A stretch of 64,000 nucleotides of DNA from Embleya sp040605455 (lineage in GTDB: Bacteria > Actinomycetota > Actinomycetes > Streptomycetales > Streptomycetaceae). Each line of letters begins with the position of its first letter. Within the stretch, counting starts at the first letter, position 1. The position numbers and the translations under genes are program-made. Under the pieces are notes generated by a model, which did not search any database, was not told where the DNA came from, and worked only from the letters and a program-made list of their open reading frames with translations. Positions 8,933 through 17,546 of the stretch are shown piece by piece. The stretch covers positions 62,001 through 126,000 of the forward strand of contig NZ_JBEXCV010000002.1 in NCBI RefSeq assembly GCF_040605455.1. Reading direction: 5' to 3'.

Positions 8933-10054
8933 GTGCCGCAGGATGTGCTGTTCTCGATTCCGTTCGAGGCCCCGATCAGTCCGTACCTGGACCAGGCCCG
9001 GAGCCGTCATCTCGACTGGGTCCGCGCCCGCGGCCTGATCCGCACCGATGCGGGCCTGCGCGAATACACCTCCTGGGACCTGCCGGAAGCGGTCGGCCGC
9101 ACCTACCCACACGCGTCGGCCGACGACCAGTACATGCTGATGAACTGGTTCTCGCTGGCCTTCCTCTTCGACGACGACTGCGACGCCGACCCGGACGCCG
9201 ACGCCCGCACCAGAGCCGATGCCGGCACCGACACCACCCCCGACAGCACCGCCGGCGCCCGCCCCCGCACCCCCGAACGCCCGGACCGTGTCGCCGAGAT
9301 CGCCCGCGAACTGATCACCATCCCGTTCCGCGAACCCGGCACCCCGCCCGATCTGCTCTCCCCCATCACGCTGGCCTGGTCCGAGGTCTGGGCCTCGATG
9401 TCCGACGGCACCTCGGTGACCTGGCAGAACCGCTTCGCAGCCAACTGGGCCCGGTTCCTTGCCTCGCACGCCTCGGAACTGCGGATGAGTGCCGCACGCG
9501 GCGTCCCCGATCTGGACAGCTACCGGGTGATGCGCCGCAACACCGCCGGTATCCCGCACTCCCTCGACGCGATCGAACGCAGCCGCAGGTTCGAAGTGCC
9601 CGCCCAGATCCAGGCGCACCCGCTGATGCGCCGACTGCGCGAGGCCGCCACCGACACCATCGCGTACATCAACGACATCCAGTCGCCGGGCCGCCGGGGC
9701 CGCCGGGTCGCCTCGCACAACCTGGTCGCGGTCCTGCGCGACCGCCTCGACTGCTCGTACGACACCGCGCTGCGCGAGGCGACCAGGATGACGTACGAGC
9801 AACTCGACACGTTCATGACCCTCCAGGCGTACATGCCGCAGATCTGCGGCGAACTCGGCCTGGGCACAACCGAACGCACGGCCGTGGAGATGAGCGTCGA
9901 GGGGATGCGCAACTGGATCCGCGGCTACTACGACTGGGGCCTGCGCTCGGGCCCCTACACCGTGCCGGACGCGATACCGGACGAGCCGGTACACGGCTAC
10001 GCCCAGGACGCGCAGCACCCGGCGACCGCACACCTGCGCACCCGCTCGGCCTGA
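8933..10054 (+). CDS. class I terpene cyclase with degenerate motifs
   Basis: 373 aa. The GTG at 8933 is chosen for its GGGAG site 5 bases upstream; ATG 8906 is in frame but poorly placed. The bacterial terpene-synthase fold is evident: starts FSIPFEAPISPYLDQARSRH, Asp-rich motif DDDCD at residues 80-84, RRNTAG (201-206) at the diphosphate-sensor position, NSE-like NDIQSPGRR at 247-255 with SHNLV following. Three departures are seen. The NSE glutamate (position 255) is Arg. The C-terminal RY pair reads SGPY, with Pro for Arg. A 36-residue Asp/Ala/Thr/Arg-rich insert follows the Asp motif. It may be inactive, altered in chemistry, or use other ligands. Confidence 0.85.
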   Translation: MPQDVLFSIPFEAPISPYLDQARSRHLDWVRARGLIRTDAGLREYTSWDLPEAVGRTYPHASADDQYMLMNWFSLAFLFDDDCDADPDADARTRADAGTDTTPDSTAGARPRTPERPDRVAEIARELITIPFREPGTPPDLLSPITLAWSEVWASMSDGTSVTWQNRFAANWARFLASHASELRMSAARGVPDLDSYRVMRRNTAGIPHSLDAIERSRRFEVPAQIQAHPLMRRLREAATDTIAYINDIQSPGRRGRRVASHNLVAVLRDRLDCSYDTALREATRMTYEQLDTFMTLQAYMPQICGELGLGTTERTAVEMSVEGMRNWIRGYYDWGLRSGPYTVPDAIPDEPVHGYAQDAQHPATAHLRTRSA

Positions 10055-10152
10055 CCCGGCGTCACCGCCCCTCCCCGTACGGCCGTTTCCACCTGGTCAA
10101 GACGCCGACCGGCGGCCATCCGAGCGGTCGCTGTCGCGCCTTGACGCCGAAC

Positions 10153-11058
10153 TCACTGCGGCGGCCCCGGATCCGCGTGTGCGGCCCGGGCCATCCACCC
10201 CTGGGTCTCGATCGAGATGACGTTCTCGCATCGCTCCACGAAGCGCGCCTCCTCGGCCGGGTCCAGCGGCATCCGCGCCATCCGGTCGTCGCGCAACCGG
10301 CGCAACTGCTCAGCGGTGCGCGCGAACGAGATCAGGTTCTCCTGGTATCGCGCGCCGTATCCGTAGAGCATCACCGACGCCGAGACCGTGGTGACCACCG
10401 GCACCCACGCCCCGAGCCGGGCGCCGTCCGCCGTACCCGCCACCACCGCCAGGGCCATGCCCGTGAGCGCCAACACGAACTCGGCGAACCGGATCCGGGT
10501 CAGTCCGCGCCGCATCCGCGCCACCCGATCGCGGTAGTACCCGTCCGCCTGCACGTCGATCCGCTCCCGCACGTAGCTGTCCACATCGCTCACCGCCGGC
10601 GGCGGCGGATCCGCCGCCGGATCCAACTGCGGGAGCTCGGCCGACAGTTCACTCGCGTCGTCCTCGAAGAAGGCGCGTCGCGCGGACAGGGCCGCCCGCC
10701 GCTCGGCCTCGCCGCCCGCGTACGGATCACTCGACGTCAAGTAGAGGTAGACCTCGCTCTTGAGGCCCTCGCTGACCGAGCGCAGCCGCGTCCACGCCTC
10801 GATCCGGGCCGGTTGCAACCGCAGCGACGTCACCAGCGGAACCAGTCCCACACACAGCGCGCCGATCAGGGACAACACCTTGCCCGGATCACCGTCCGTC
10901 TGCGTGCCCGCCGTTGCCAGTATCGCGCCGGACACCCCGAGAACGAGCCGGACCAACCGCCACCGCTGCACCGAGGCCTTGGCCGCGGAGGCCGCGAGCG
11001 ACCATCGGCGCTGCGCGCGCCAGGTCTGGGCCAGGACCGGATCCGTACCGACGGTCAC
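10153..11058 (-). CDS. SLATT/DUF4231-type membrane protein
   Basis: 301 aa. Its GTG start (11058) overlaps the TIR gene's TGA by GTGA, so it is the last gene of a five-gene coupled operon. Two hairpins of membrane segments are seen: residues 36-50 and 62-78, then 192-210 and 215-233. Each is preceded by a basic helical stretch; the C-terminus ends CENVISIETQGWMARA, typical of DUF4231. The layout is a duplicated two-helix SLATT module. SLATT proteins are predicted pore-forming effectors in nucleotide-signal and NTPase-controlled conflict systems (family knowledge). Here it would be the membrane-directed arm beside the TIR protein. Confidence 0.75.
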   Translation of the reverse strand: MTVGTDPVLAQTWRAQRRWSLAASAAKASVQRWRLVRLVLGVSGAILATAGTQTDGDPGKVLSLIGALCVGLVPLVTSLRLQPARIEAWTRLRSVSEGLKSEVYLYLTSSDPYAGGEAERRAALSARRAFFEDDASELSAELPQLDPAADPPPPAVSDVDSYVRERIDVQADGYYRDRVARMRRGLTRIRFAEFVLALTGMALAVVAGTADGARLGAWVPVVTTVSASVMLYGYGARYQENLISFARTAEQLRRLRDDRMARMPLDPAEEARFVERCENVISIETQGWMARAAHADPGPPQ

Positions 11059-12392
11059 GCGGGCCTCCAGGGTGGGTTCGATGGTTCCGAATGCCCGGCC
11101 AGTTGCATCGCCCGGCCGTGCGTACGCTTCAACTCCCCTTCACCGGACAGCGTCAACGGCGTCAGCTCGGTCACCTCGGCCGAAGAGCACGCGCCCGTCC
11201 GGTCGGTGACGAACAGCAGCAGCAGGAGCGGGAACGCCACCTGCAGTTCGCGCACCAACGCCGCATCCGGCAGGTGCCGGATGACCACCACGATCGGCCC
11301 GGCCTCCTGCGTATGCGCCTCGACCACGTCCCGGAACCCGGCCTCGCCCTCCAACTCCGGGTCGTGATAGCCGTCGTAGTCCAGGTAACCGGCCACCCGG
11401 TCCCGAATCGCGGCGATCAAAGCCGCCGGCATCCCGGTCCCGGCCGGCATCGTGACCTCCAAGTGCGGCCACGGACGGGGGTGTCCGCTCGCTCGGAGCA
11501 GGTAGGCCCGCAGGGTCCCGCCCCGGGTCGCGGCGAGCACCGCGACCCGGCCATCCTCGCGCAGGCGCAACGCGCCCAACTGCGCCGCGGCGACCGTGGG
11601 CACCCGCGCGTACACGACGCTGAGGTCGGCCACCGTGCCCGCCGGCCCCGGCCGCAGCACCGGCAGCACCTCGCCCAAGGCCCGTACCAGTGGGTCGGGT
11701 TCGCGCCGAGGCGCCGGGGCCCGCTCGGTCAGCAGCGCCTCGCTGAGCCGCTCCCGCAGCACCTCGCGGTCGAGCCGCCCACGCACCCCGAGCAGATCCG
11801 CGGCGGCTCGCAGTCGCTCCTCGTACGCCTCGGCCAGCGCATACGTCACGGCGTTGCGGGTGGGCGACGAACGGTCCAGGTGCCACAACCGGACCTGGGC
11901 CAGATCCGCACGCAGCTTGACGGGCAGCCGGTTGCCGGCGATCTCGTCGTCGGCCCAGTCACACATGTCCACCTCGCCGAGGTGGATCGCCTTGAGCGCG
12001 CTCGCGGCCAAATCCGCGCGCCGTACGTCAGGCAACTTCAGTGCGATGAAGCGGTATCGCGCGTCCGCGCGGCGCCTGCCGTCGGCGATGCTCGCCTCGT
12101 AGCCGACGTTCGCCGAATCCAGCGCGTGCTGCGACAACAGCAGCACGGTGGCCTGGCTGCCGTGCAGTTCGACCGCGATCTCCTGCTGCCACCCGTCACC
12201 GCTGCGCAGGAAGTCCTTGTCGTACACGGCCTCGAAGCCCTCGGCCGCCAACTGCTCGACCAGCGCGTCGCGTGCGTCCAGGCAACGGCAGCAGACCTGT
12301 CCGGGCTTGGCCCGGGTGCTGTGGCTGATGAAGATCCGCGGGCGTGGCACCGGTACGGCGCCACGCGGGTCGGGGAGGTGATGGATCGTCAC
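11055..12392 (-). CDS. TIR-domain protein
   Basis: 445 aa from GTG 12392, overlapping the upstream stop by GTGA. The N-terminal TIR domain spans residues 19-110: strand RIFISHSTRA, BB-loop-like DKDFLRSGDGWQQEI, LLLSQHALDSANVGYEASIA with a Glu at residue 99 in the place of the NADase catalytic glutamate. The 330-residue remainder has no motif I know; it ends in an alpha/beta region (PIVVVIRHLPDAALVRELQ, PLLLLLFVTDR) that may be an interaction module for the MoxR-vWA machinery. Probable role: NAD-degrading effector held inactive until the NTPase module is triggered (inference from family and context). Confidence 0.85.
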   Translation of the reverse strand: MTIHHLPDPRGAVPVPRPRIFISHSTRAKPGQVCCRCLDARDALVEQLAAEGFEAVYDKDFLRSGDGWQQEIAVELHGSQATVLLLSQHALDSANVGYEASIADGRRRADARYRFIALKLPDVRRADLAASALKAIHLGEVDMCDWADDEIAGNRLPVKLRADLAQVRLWHLDRSSPTRNAVTYALAEAYEERLRAAADLLGVRGRLDREVLRERLSEALLTERAPAPRREPDPLVRALGEVLPVLRPGPAGTVADLSVVYARVPTVAAAQLGALRLREDGRVAVLAATRGGTLRAYLLRASGHPRPWPHLEVTMPAGTGMPAALIAAIRDRVAGYLDYDGYHDPELEGEAGFRDVVEAHTQEAGPIVVVIRHLPDAALVRELQVAFPLLLLLFVTDRTGACSSAEVTELTPLTLSGEGELKRTHGRAMQLAGHSEPSNPPWRPA

Positions 12393-15283
12393 GGGCGGCT
12401 CGCGTAGAGCTCGTCGGTCGTCAGCAGGCGGAACCAGCGGTATTCGTCGGGGGCGAGGGGGATCATCGTCGGCGATCCACCGCCGTGCGTGCGCGGCGGG
12501 GACGGCCCGGCGAGGTCCAAAAGATCCACCAGGCTGCCGGGTGGCAGGCTGGGAGTGGTCAGCGCGACGGTGGCTCGGCGTGGCCCGAGGTTGGCCACAC
12601 ACACCACGAACTCGTCCTCGTATCGCCGCAGCAGTGCGATCACGTCCGCATGCGAGGAGCCCAGCCGGGTCACGGTGCCTCGGGTCAGTGCCCGCTCCCG
12701 CCTCCGCGCGCGCAGCAGGGCTGCGACGGCTTCGCTCGCGGGCCCCCTCGGCGGCTCGGCGACGGCCCGAAGGCCCGGCAGCGCGAGTGCGATCGAGGCC
12801 GACGCGCATACGTGGGCCGGATCCTCTTCGGGGCCGGCCCCGAGCTCCACCGCCCAGTTCGACGCCGCGTGCTCGATGGGTTCACCGGCCGCCAGACGCG
12901 CCGATGCCCGTCGCCACGATCGGCTGCCCCGGTCCAAGACGAGATGGCAACACTCGTCGCCGGCTGGTGATATCGAGTCGTCACTCGCTCCACGATCGAG
13001 CACGAGTACCCGTCCCGGGTGCTCGTCCACCAACCGCCGGAGCGACCGCAGGAATTCCACCGCCGCGAGGTCCAGGACCGTCGAGTTCGGTATGCCTTCG
13101 CTCGCCGGCGGCACCGACACGCACACACCTGCGGCCCCGGCGGCGAGCAGTTCGGCGCAGCGGCGCAACAAGCCCGGTGTCCGCTCGCGCCGGATCTCGT
13201 CCGACGCGGGCTCGACCGGCAGTTCGACCAGCACCTTGACCCCGACCGCTCCAGCCGTGCGCAGAAACCCCGACGCCGCGTCCGACCCGATACGCACGGG
13301 CTGCGTGCGATCCATCGGGAAGAGCACACGTACGCAGTCGATCCCGGCCCGCCGCAGCGATTCCGGGTGGGCGCCGACCGCGGGCCCGGTGGGCATCGTG
13401 CCGACCAGCGTGTCCAGCAGCCATCCCGTATCCGGCTCGGGCCTGCTCGGCGTCAGCAGCATGCTCCGGCCGTCCCGGTCCCGCAGTTCGATCGGGCCGC
13501 CCCGGCCGACCACGGTGAACGCCCACAGGCTCGCGGCCGAAACGCTCACCGCCCGGAACAGCAGCGGCACTTCGCGCATGTGCCCCGACATGCCGGGACC
13601 GTCCCAGCGCAGCAGCCGGCCCTCCCGATCCACGCCCGCGGTTCTGGATCCACCGCCGCGGCTGATCGCCAGGGACGCGATATCCGAGGTGAGGCCACCG
13701 CCCCGGACGACATGGGTCGCGTCGGGAGTCGGCATCAGCACCAACTGCGGCCCGGTTTGCGCGTACAGCAGCGGTCGGCCGCCACGGCCACTGGTGATCG
13801 CCGTCACCGGCAACGCGTCGGCGGGTGCCTCATAGCGGATCGGATCGCCGCTCGCCAGGTCGATGACCTGCGGATCCGCCCTGCCGCTTACGATCACCAG
13901 CTCCGACAACTCGGCGTTGACCCAGATTCGCAGACCCGGTTCGGCCGAGCGGGACAAGAACGTCGGCGGCTCGGCCGGCGCGTCCGCGCGCAGGACACAC
14001 ACGCCGTGCTCGTTCGCCACGATCACCCACAGGGTGCGCGACGAGGGGCGGGGCGTGGCGACGACCGCGTCCCGGATCTGCCCCATGCCGCCGAAATAAG
14101 TGACTTCCTGCCCCTGGGTGCGAACGACCGTCAACGTTTCCCCGGTTGCCAGCAGGACCGTCCCGGAGCGGTCGTCGGCGCGCAGCAGGCGGGGGCTTCC
14201 GCGGAGTTGCACAGTGCGGCGCACCGTGTCGTGCCGCAGGTCCAGTTCGGGCCCGTTCCGCGACCGGCGCAGCACCGCCCTGAGATGCCCGTCCGCCAGC
14301 ACGCCCGAGGCTCCGAACACCACCTCGGTGTTGATGAGTCGGCGGCCCGTCCGCAGGTCCTGATCGGCGGTGGTGGCGGGCAATTCGGCGAACACCGCGA
14401 CCGGTACCCGCACCGTCTCGGTCGCCCCCACCTCCACCGGGTATCCATGCGCGACGGCCTCACCCGGTCCCGCCAGTTCGACCCGCACCCGTTCCCCGCC
14501 GGGCACTTCGAGCACTCGCGAGCCCGACTCGGGTGGCCGGCTGAGGACCAGGCCGTCGTCGTCGAACCGTACGCCCAGTTCCACGTGGCCGCGCACCGCA
14601 GCCCGAGCCGCGGCGACGCCCGCCGGCCCGTGTCGGTCGAGCACCCACTGCGGCGGGTCAACGGCCAGCCGGGTCGCTGCCGAGATCAGCAGCGCGCGGG
14701 CGAGAGGGCCGGCCGCGAGCACTCGGGGCAACCTGGGCAGGAAGTGCACCAGCCAGCGGGCCAGATCCTCGGCCGAGGTGTCGTCGGGCGCGCCGGCCGC
14801 GATCGCGTCGGCGAATCCGGCCAGTTCCGCCCCCGCATCCGCGTCCGGCACACCGGCATCGGCCAACGCCAGCCGCGTATAGCGACGGACCAACTCCGGC
14901 GCCTCGCGCTGCAATTCCTCGGTCAACGCGCACACCGCGCGCCATCGCGCGCGATCTCGAACCAGTTCGTGTCGCATCCCGGCGGCGTACAGCGGATCGA
15001 GCACCACCGCCCGGGCGTCCGCGGACTCGACCAACGGCGAGAACCACAGGTCCGCCTCCAGCCCGACAGCACTGGCCGGGACGAACTCCAGACGGGCCCG
15101 CCGAACGAACGCCGTGGTGGCATACGGAACCAGACACAGGGCTTGGGCGAGCGTATACAGGGCTGGATCGGCGGCGGCCAACTCGCGCAGCTGGGCGAGT
15201 TCCGCCGACCCGTCGGGTTCGCCGTACCCGGCCCGCTCGGCGGCAACCGCGCGCCGGGCGATCGCAGGCACCGGTTCCGTCAC
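12389..15283 (-). CDS. propeller-like protein with dead GH13/TreS-like domain
   Basis: 964 aa from GTG 15283 (GTGA overlap with the vWA gene). Residues 1-235 are helical; about 240-360 are beta-rich; about 360-610 look like a beta-propeller with repeated short strands and DG/GD turns. Residues 620-964 follow trehalose synthase/alpha-amylase in order: AGIDCVRVLFP, GVKVLVELPVEPASDE (cf. GIRVIIDLVVNHTSDQ), GAAGVCVSVPPASEGIPN (cf. GFRLDAVPYL), GDECCHLVLD (cf. GDECHMAFHF), NWAVELGAGPEED (cf. QWAIFLRNHDE) and a C-terminal beta domain ending LAPDEYRWFRLL. The nucleophile Asp is Ser and the catalytic His and Asn are lost, so it should be a pseudoenzyme. By position it corresponds to the VMAP adaptor/sensor of vWA-MoxR systems. 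Confidence 0.7.
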   Translation of the reverse strand: MTEPVPAIARRAVAAERAGYGEPDGSAELAQLRELAAADPALYTLAQALCLVPYATTAFVRRARLEFVPASAVGLEADLWFSPLVESADARAVVLDPLYAAGMRHELVRDRARWRAVCALTEELQREAPELVRRYTRLALADAGVPDADAGAELAGFADAIAAGAPDDTSAEDLARWLVHFLPRLPRVLAAGPLARALLISAATRLAVDPPQWVLDRHGPAGVAAARAAVRGHVELGVRFDDDGLVLSRPPESGSRVLEVPGGERVRVELAGPGEAVAHGYPVEVGATETVRVPVAVFAELPATTADQDLRTGRRLINTEVVFGASGVLADGHLRAVLRRSRNGPELDLRHDTVRRTVQLRGSPRLLRADDRSGTVLLATGETLTVVRTQGQEVTYFGGMGQIRDAVVATPRPSSRTLWVIVANEHGVCVLRADAPAEPPTFLSRSAEPGLRIWVNAELSELVIVSGRADPQVIDLASGDPIRYEAPADALPVTAITSGRGGRPLLYAQTGPQLVLMPTPDATHVVRGGGLTSDIASLAISRGGGSRTAGVDREGRLLRWDGPGMSGHMREVPLLFRAVSVSAASLWAFTVVGRGGPIELRDRDGRSMLLTPSRPEPDTGWLLDTLVGTMPTGPAVGAHPESLRRAGIDCVRVLFPMDRTQPVRIGSDAASGFLRTAGAVGVKVLVELPVEPASDEIRRERTPGLLRRCAELLAAGAAGVCVSVPPASEGIPNSTVLDLAAVEFLRSLRRLVDEHPGRVLVLDRGASDDSISPAGDECCHLVLDRGSRSWRRASARLAAGEPIEHAASNWAVELGAGPEEDPAHVCASASIALALPGLRAVAEPPRGPASEAVAALLRARRRERALTRGTVTRLGSSHADVIALLRRYEDEFVVCVANLGPRRATVALTTPSLPPGSLVDLLDLAGPSPPRTHGGGSPTMIPLAPDEYRWFRLLTTDELYASRP

Positions 15284-16329
15284 CGCGGCACTCCCTCCCG
15301 CGCTCGCCGACTCTCCCGCCACGCCGCTCGAATCGAGGTGCGCCGATCCAGCGGTATCAGCGCCACCCGCCGCCGGAGTGTCCACGGATGCGCCCACGCC
15401 TCGTACGGCGTCAGGCACACCACCGGACATCCGGCCCGGCGTACCGCGTCGAGCCAGTCCCGCCATTCGGCGAGCCCGGCCGCCGAGGCGCCGCTGAACG
15501 GCAATCGGCGCAGGCCAAGATCCGACACCACAACCACGGGCGTACCCGCGGTCGGCGCCCGGTAGGCCACCCGCCCGCGCCGCCCCACCGCACGCACACC
15601 GCGCCACGGAGTGCCCTGGAACCGCAACACCTCCACCCGACCACGCCCGACCACGGCATCCGCGAGTTCGCGCAGCCATCGCTGGTCGGCCCGGAACGGC
15701 AGCATGGACTCGGAGCCGTCCAGCACGAGTTGCATGCCGAGTCGGGTGGTCGGCCGGGGCCGGAAGGGCAACCTGCGCACCGGTGAACGATGGGCCACCG
15801 CACGAACCAGCGCGCGATCGTCCAGGACTCGACCGAATACGTCCGTCGATGCCGCCGCAAGCATCACCCCCGGCGCCCAACGCACCGCCCACGGCGGCTC
15901 GGGCGGACCGTCGCCCACGCCGGGGTCGAGCAACCGCCGTACGTCCAACGAAGCCGACTCGGCCACGCCGCCCGTGTCGCCGCCGTCGGTCGCGGCGCCC
16001 GCGCCGGACGATCCACCCGCACCCTCCATACCCCGCGCCGGCCCACACAGCGTGAGCACCGAGCAGCCGCCGTCCGCCTCGCGCGGTGGCACCATCGCGG
16101 ATCCCGGGGCCGTCGGGACCGGTTCGGTCCAGGCTGCGGGCTCCGGGCCGTCATCGCCCCACTCCGTCGACGGCTCCGCCGCGGTTCTCGCCCCCGCCTC
16201 CGGGTCCCGCGCGCCGGCCAAGCCCAGCATCCGGGCGATCTGCGCCGCCACCTCGACGTCGGTGACCTCCAGCGCGACGATCGCCCGGACCAGATCGCCG
16301 AGATGGACCTGCCCCCGTCCCGCGCTCAC
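15280..16329 (-). CDS. vWA-domain protein of MoxR-vWA module
   Basis: 349 aa from GTG 16329, overlapping the MoxR stop by GTGA. A short helical N-terminus (residues 1-38, GDLVRAIVALEVTDVEVAAQ) is followed by a disordered Pro/Gly/Ala linker, then a von Willebrand factor A-like domain from about 195 with an intact DxSxS metal site DGSES (204-208), LPFRADQRWLRELADAVV, and a VVVVSDLGLRRLPF strand. The pattern resembles the vWA parts of SAV_2336-type proteins of Streptomyces (recall). In MoxR-vWA pairs the vWA protein docks on the AAA+ ring and links it to clients. Its clients here are presumably the 964-aa protein and the effectors. Confidence 0.75.
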   Translation of the reverse strand: MSAGRGQVHLGDLVRAIVALEVTDVEVAAQIARMLGLAGARDPEAGARTAAEPSTEWGDDGPEPAAWTEPVPTAPGSAMVPPREADGGCSVLTLCGPARGMEGAGGSSGAGAATDGGDTGGVAESASLDVRRLLDPGVGDGPPEPPWAVRWAPGVMLAAASTDVFGRVLDDRALVRAVAHRSPVRRLPFRPRPTTRLGMQLVLDGSESMLPFRADQRWLRELADAVVGRGRVEVLRFQGTPWRGVRAVGRRGRVAYRAPTAGTPVVVVSDLGLRRLPFSGASAAGLAEWRDWLDAVRRAGCPVVCLTPYEAWAHPWTLRRRVALIPLDRRTSIRAAWRESRRAREGVPR

Positions 16330-17255
16330 CCGTGCGGCCTCGCGCTACCTCGGCCCTTGCTCAGGGCGACCTCGACAATCAGGTCCCAGGTGTGGCTGCC
16401 GGCGGTGACGCCCAGCTCGTGGCATGCCCGCAGGGTGTCGAGGAATTCGGCCGTGCTCGGTCCGGCGAACGACGCGGACTCATTCGCGATCTCGAGCAGA
16501 TGGTCCGCCACCTGCTCGGCCATCGATCCGTCGTAGTCGGCCCCGAAGTGGCTTCGCGCGACCTGCAACAGGTGCGTCCGGTCCGGGGCTTCGAGGGACA
16601 ACAGGATGCAGCGCCGGACGAACGGCGCGGGCAGCTCCCGCTCGTTGTTGCTGGTGATCACGACGAGCGGTTCGGCGCCCGGTCGCGCCCGCACCTCCTC
16701 GCCGTCCGGCCCGGTGAACCGCAGCGTGTCGAGCGGCACCAGCAGGCTGTTCGGCAGATCCGGATCGGCCTTGTCGATCTCGTCGATCAGCACCACCGAC
16801 TGCGGCGCGGGCCCGGTGTGCCTGCCGTACGCGGGTTCGTCGGGCGGTTCCCCCGCGTGCCCGGGCACGGTCCGATACGGGTCGAACGCCTTCCACAGCA
16901 CGCCCTGCGCGCAGTAGGCGCCGATCGTCGGCGCGACCTCGCGGATCTGCGCGTCGTTGAGCCGACGAAGCGCGTCGAAGCGCCAGAGCAGGTCCTCGGG
17001 TTCGGTGCGCGCGGTGATCACCTCGGTGTGGCAGACCCGCCCCAGGTGCCGTGCGACGTTCGGCGCGAGCGTGGATTTGCCCGATCCTGGCGGCCCGAAC
17101 ACCAGTAGCGGTCGGCGGGTCGCCAGCGCGACGTTGACGGCGAGCACGATCCGCTCGTCGTCGAAGACGTACACGCCGTCGTCCACCGCCGCCGCACCGT
17201 CCCCCGAAAGCGGTGCGGATGATCCGGGAAGCGGCTGGAACGGGTCGAACGCCAT
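16326..17255 (-). CDS. MoxR-family AAA+ ATPase
   Basis: 309 aa from ATG 17255 (GTG 17267 is an in-frame alternative). Walker A GPPGSGKS (54-61), Walker B VVLIDEIDKAD (154-164), sensor-1 TSNNERELP (201-209) and arginine-finger FVRRC (212-216) are all present, so it should hydrolyse ATP. A 25-residue insert rich in Pro/Gly precedes Walker B. It is the first gene of the operon and its stop overlaps the vWA gene by GTGA. The 290-bp gap to the divergent prepilin peptidase gene should hold the operon promoter, although I could not pick a convincing -10/-35 pair. Confidence 0.9.
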   Translation of the reverse strand: MAFDPFQPLPGSSAPLSGDGAAAVDDGVYVFDDERIVLAVNVALATRRPLLVFGPPGSGKSTLAPNVARHLGRVCHTEVITARTEPEDLLWRFDALRRLNDAQIREVAPTIGAYCAQGVLWKAFDPYRTVPGHAGEPPDEPAYGRHTGPAPQSVVLIDEIDKADPDLPNSLLVPLDTLRFTGPDGEEVRARPGAEPLVVITSNNERELPAPFVRRCILLSLEAPDRTHLLQVARSHFGADYDGSMAEQVADHLLEIANESASFAGPSTAEFLDTLRACHELGVTAGSHTWDLIVEVALSKGRGSARPHG

Positions 17256-17546
17256 GGCTTTGGGCACGGTTCCAGTGTGCCGTCCGACCGGGTGGCCCGG
17301 TACGGATTCCGTGGCAAACGCTCCCGATCCGAGCCCGGATCGGTCCCCGCAGCGCCCGGGTTCGGTCCGAAGAGGGTCGGCACCGCGGCCCGATGCGATG
17401 CCGACCCGGTCACCGGTGCGGACCGATTCGCGTCGGCGCTCCGGACCGACCCGGTGTCCAGTCGCCGCCGAACCGGCGTCGAGCCGGTGCCGAGGCGGGG
17501 TCGAGCCGCTGCCGAGCCGGCCTCGCGTCTGACAGGATCCGATGCC

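Noticed and set aside
7699..11367. 1222-codon plus frame spanning the FMO, terpene cyclase and SLATT genes
   Set aside because: It is an out-of-frame shadow; real domains lie in other frames and on the other strand.
13019..15565. 848-codon plus frame
   Set aside because: Antisense to the 964-aa propeller/GH13-like gene, which has coherent domains and GTGA-coupled ends.
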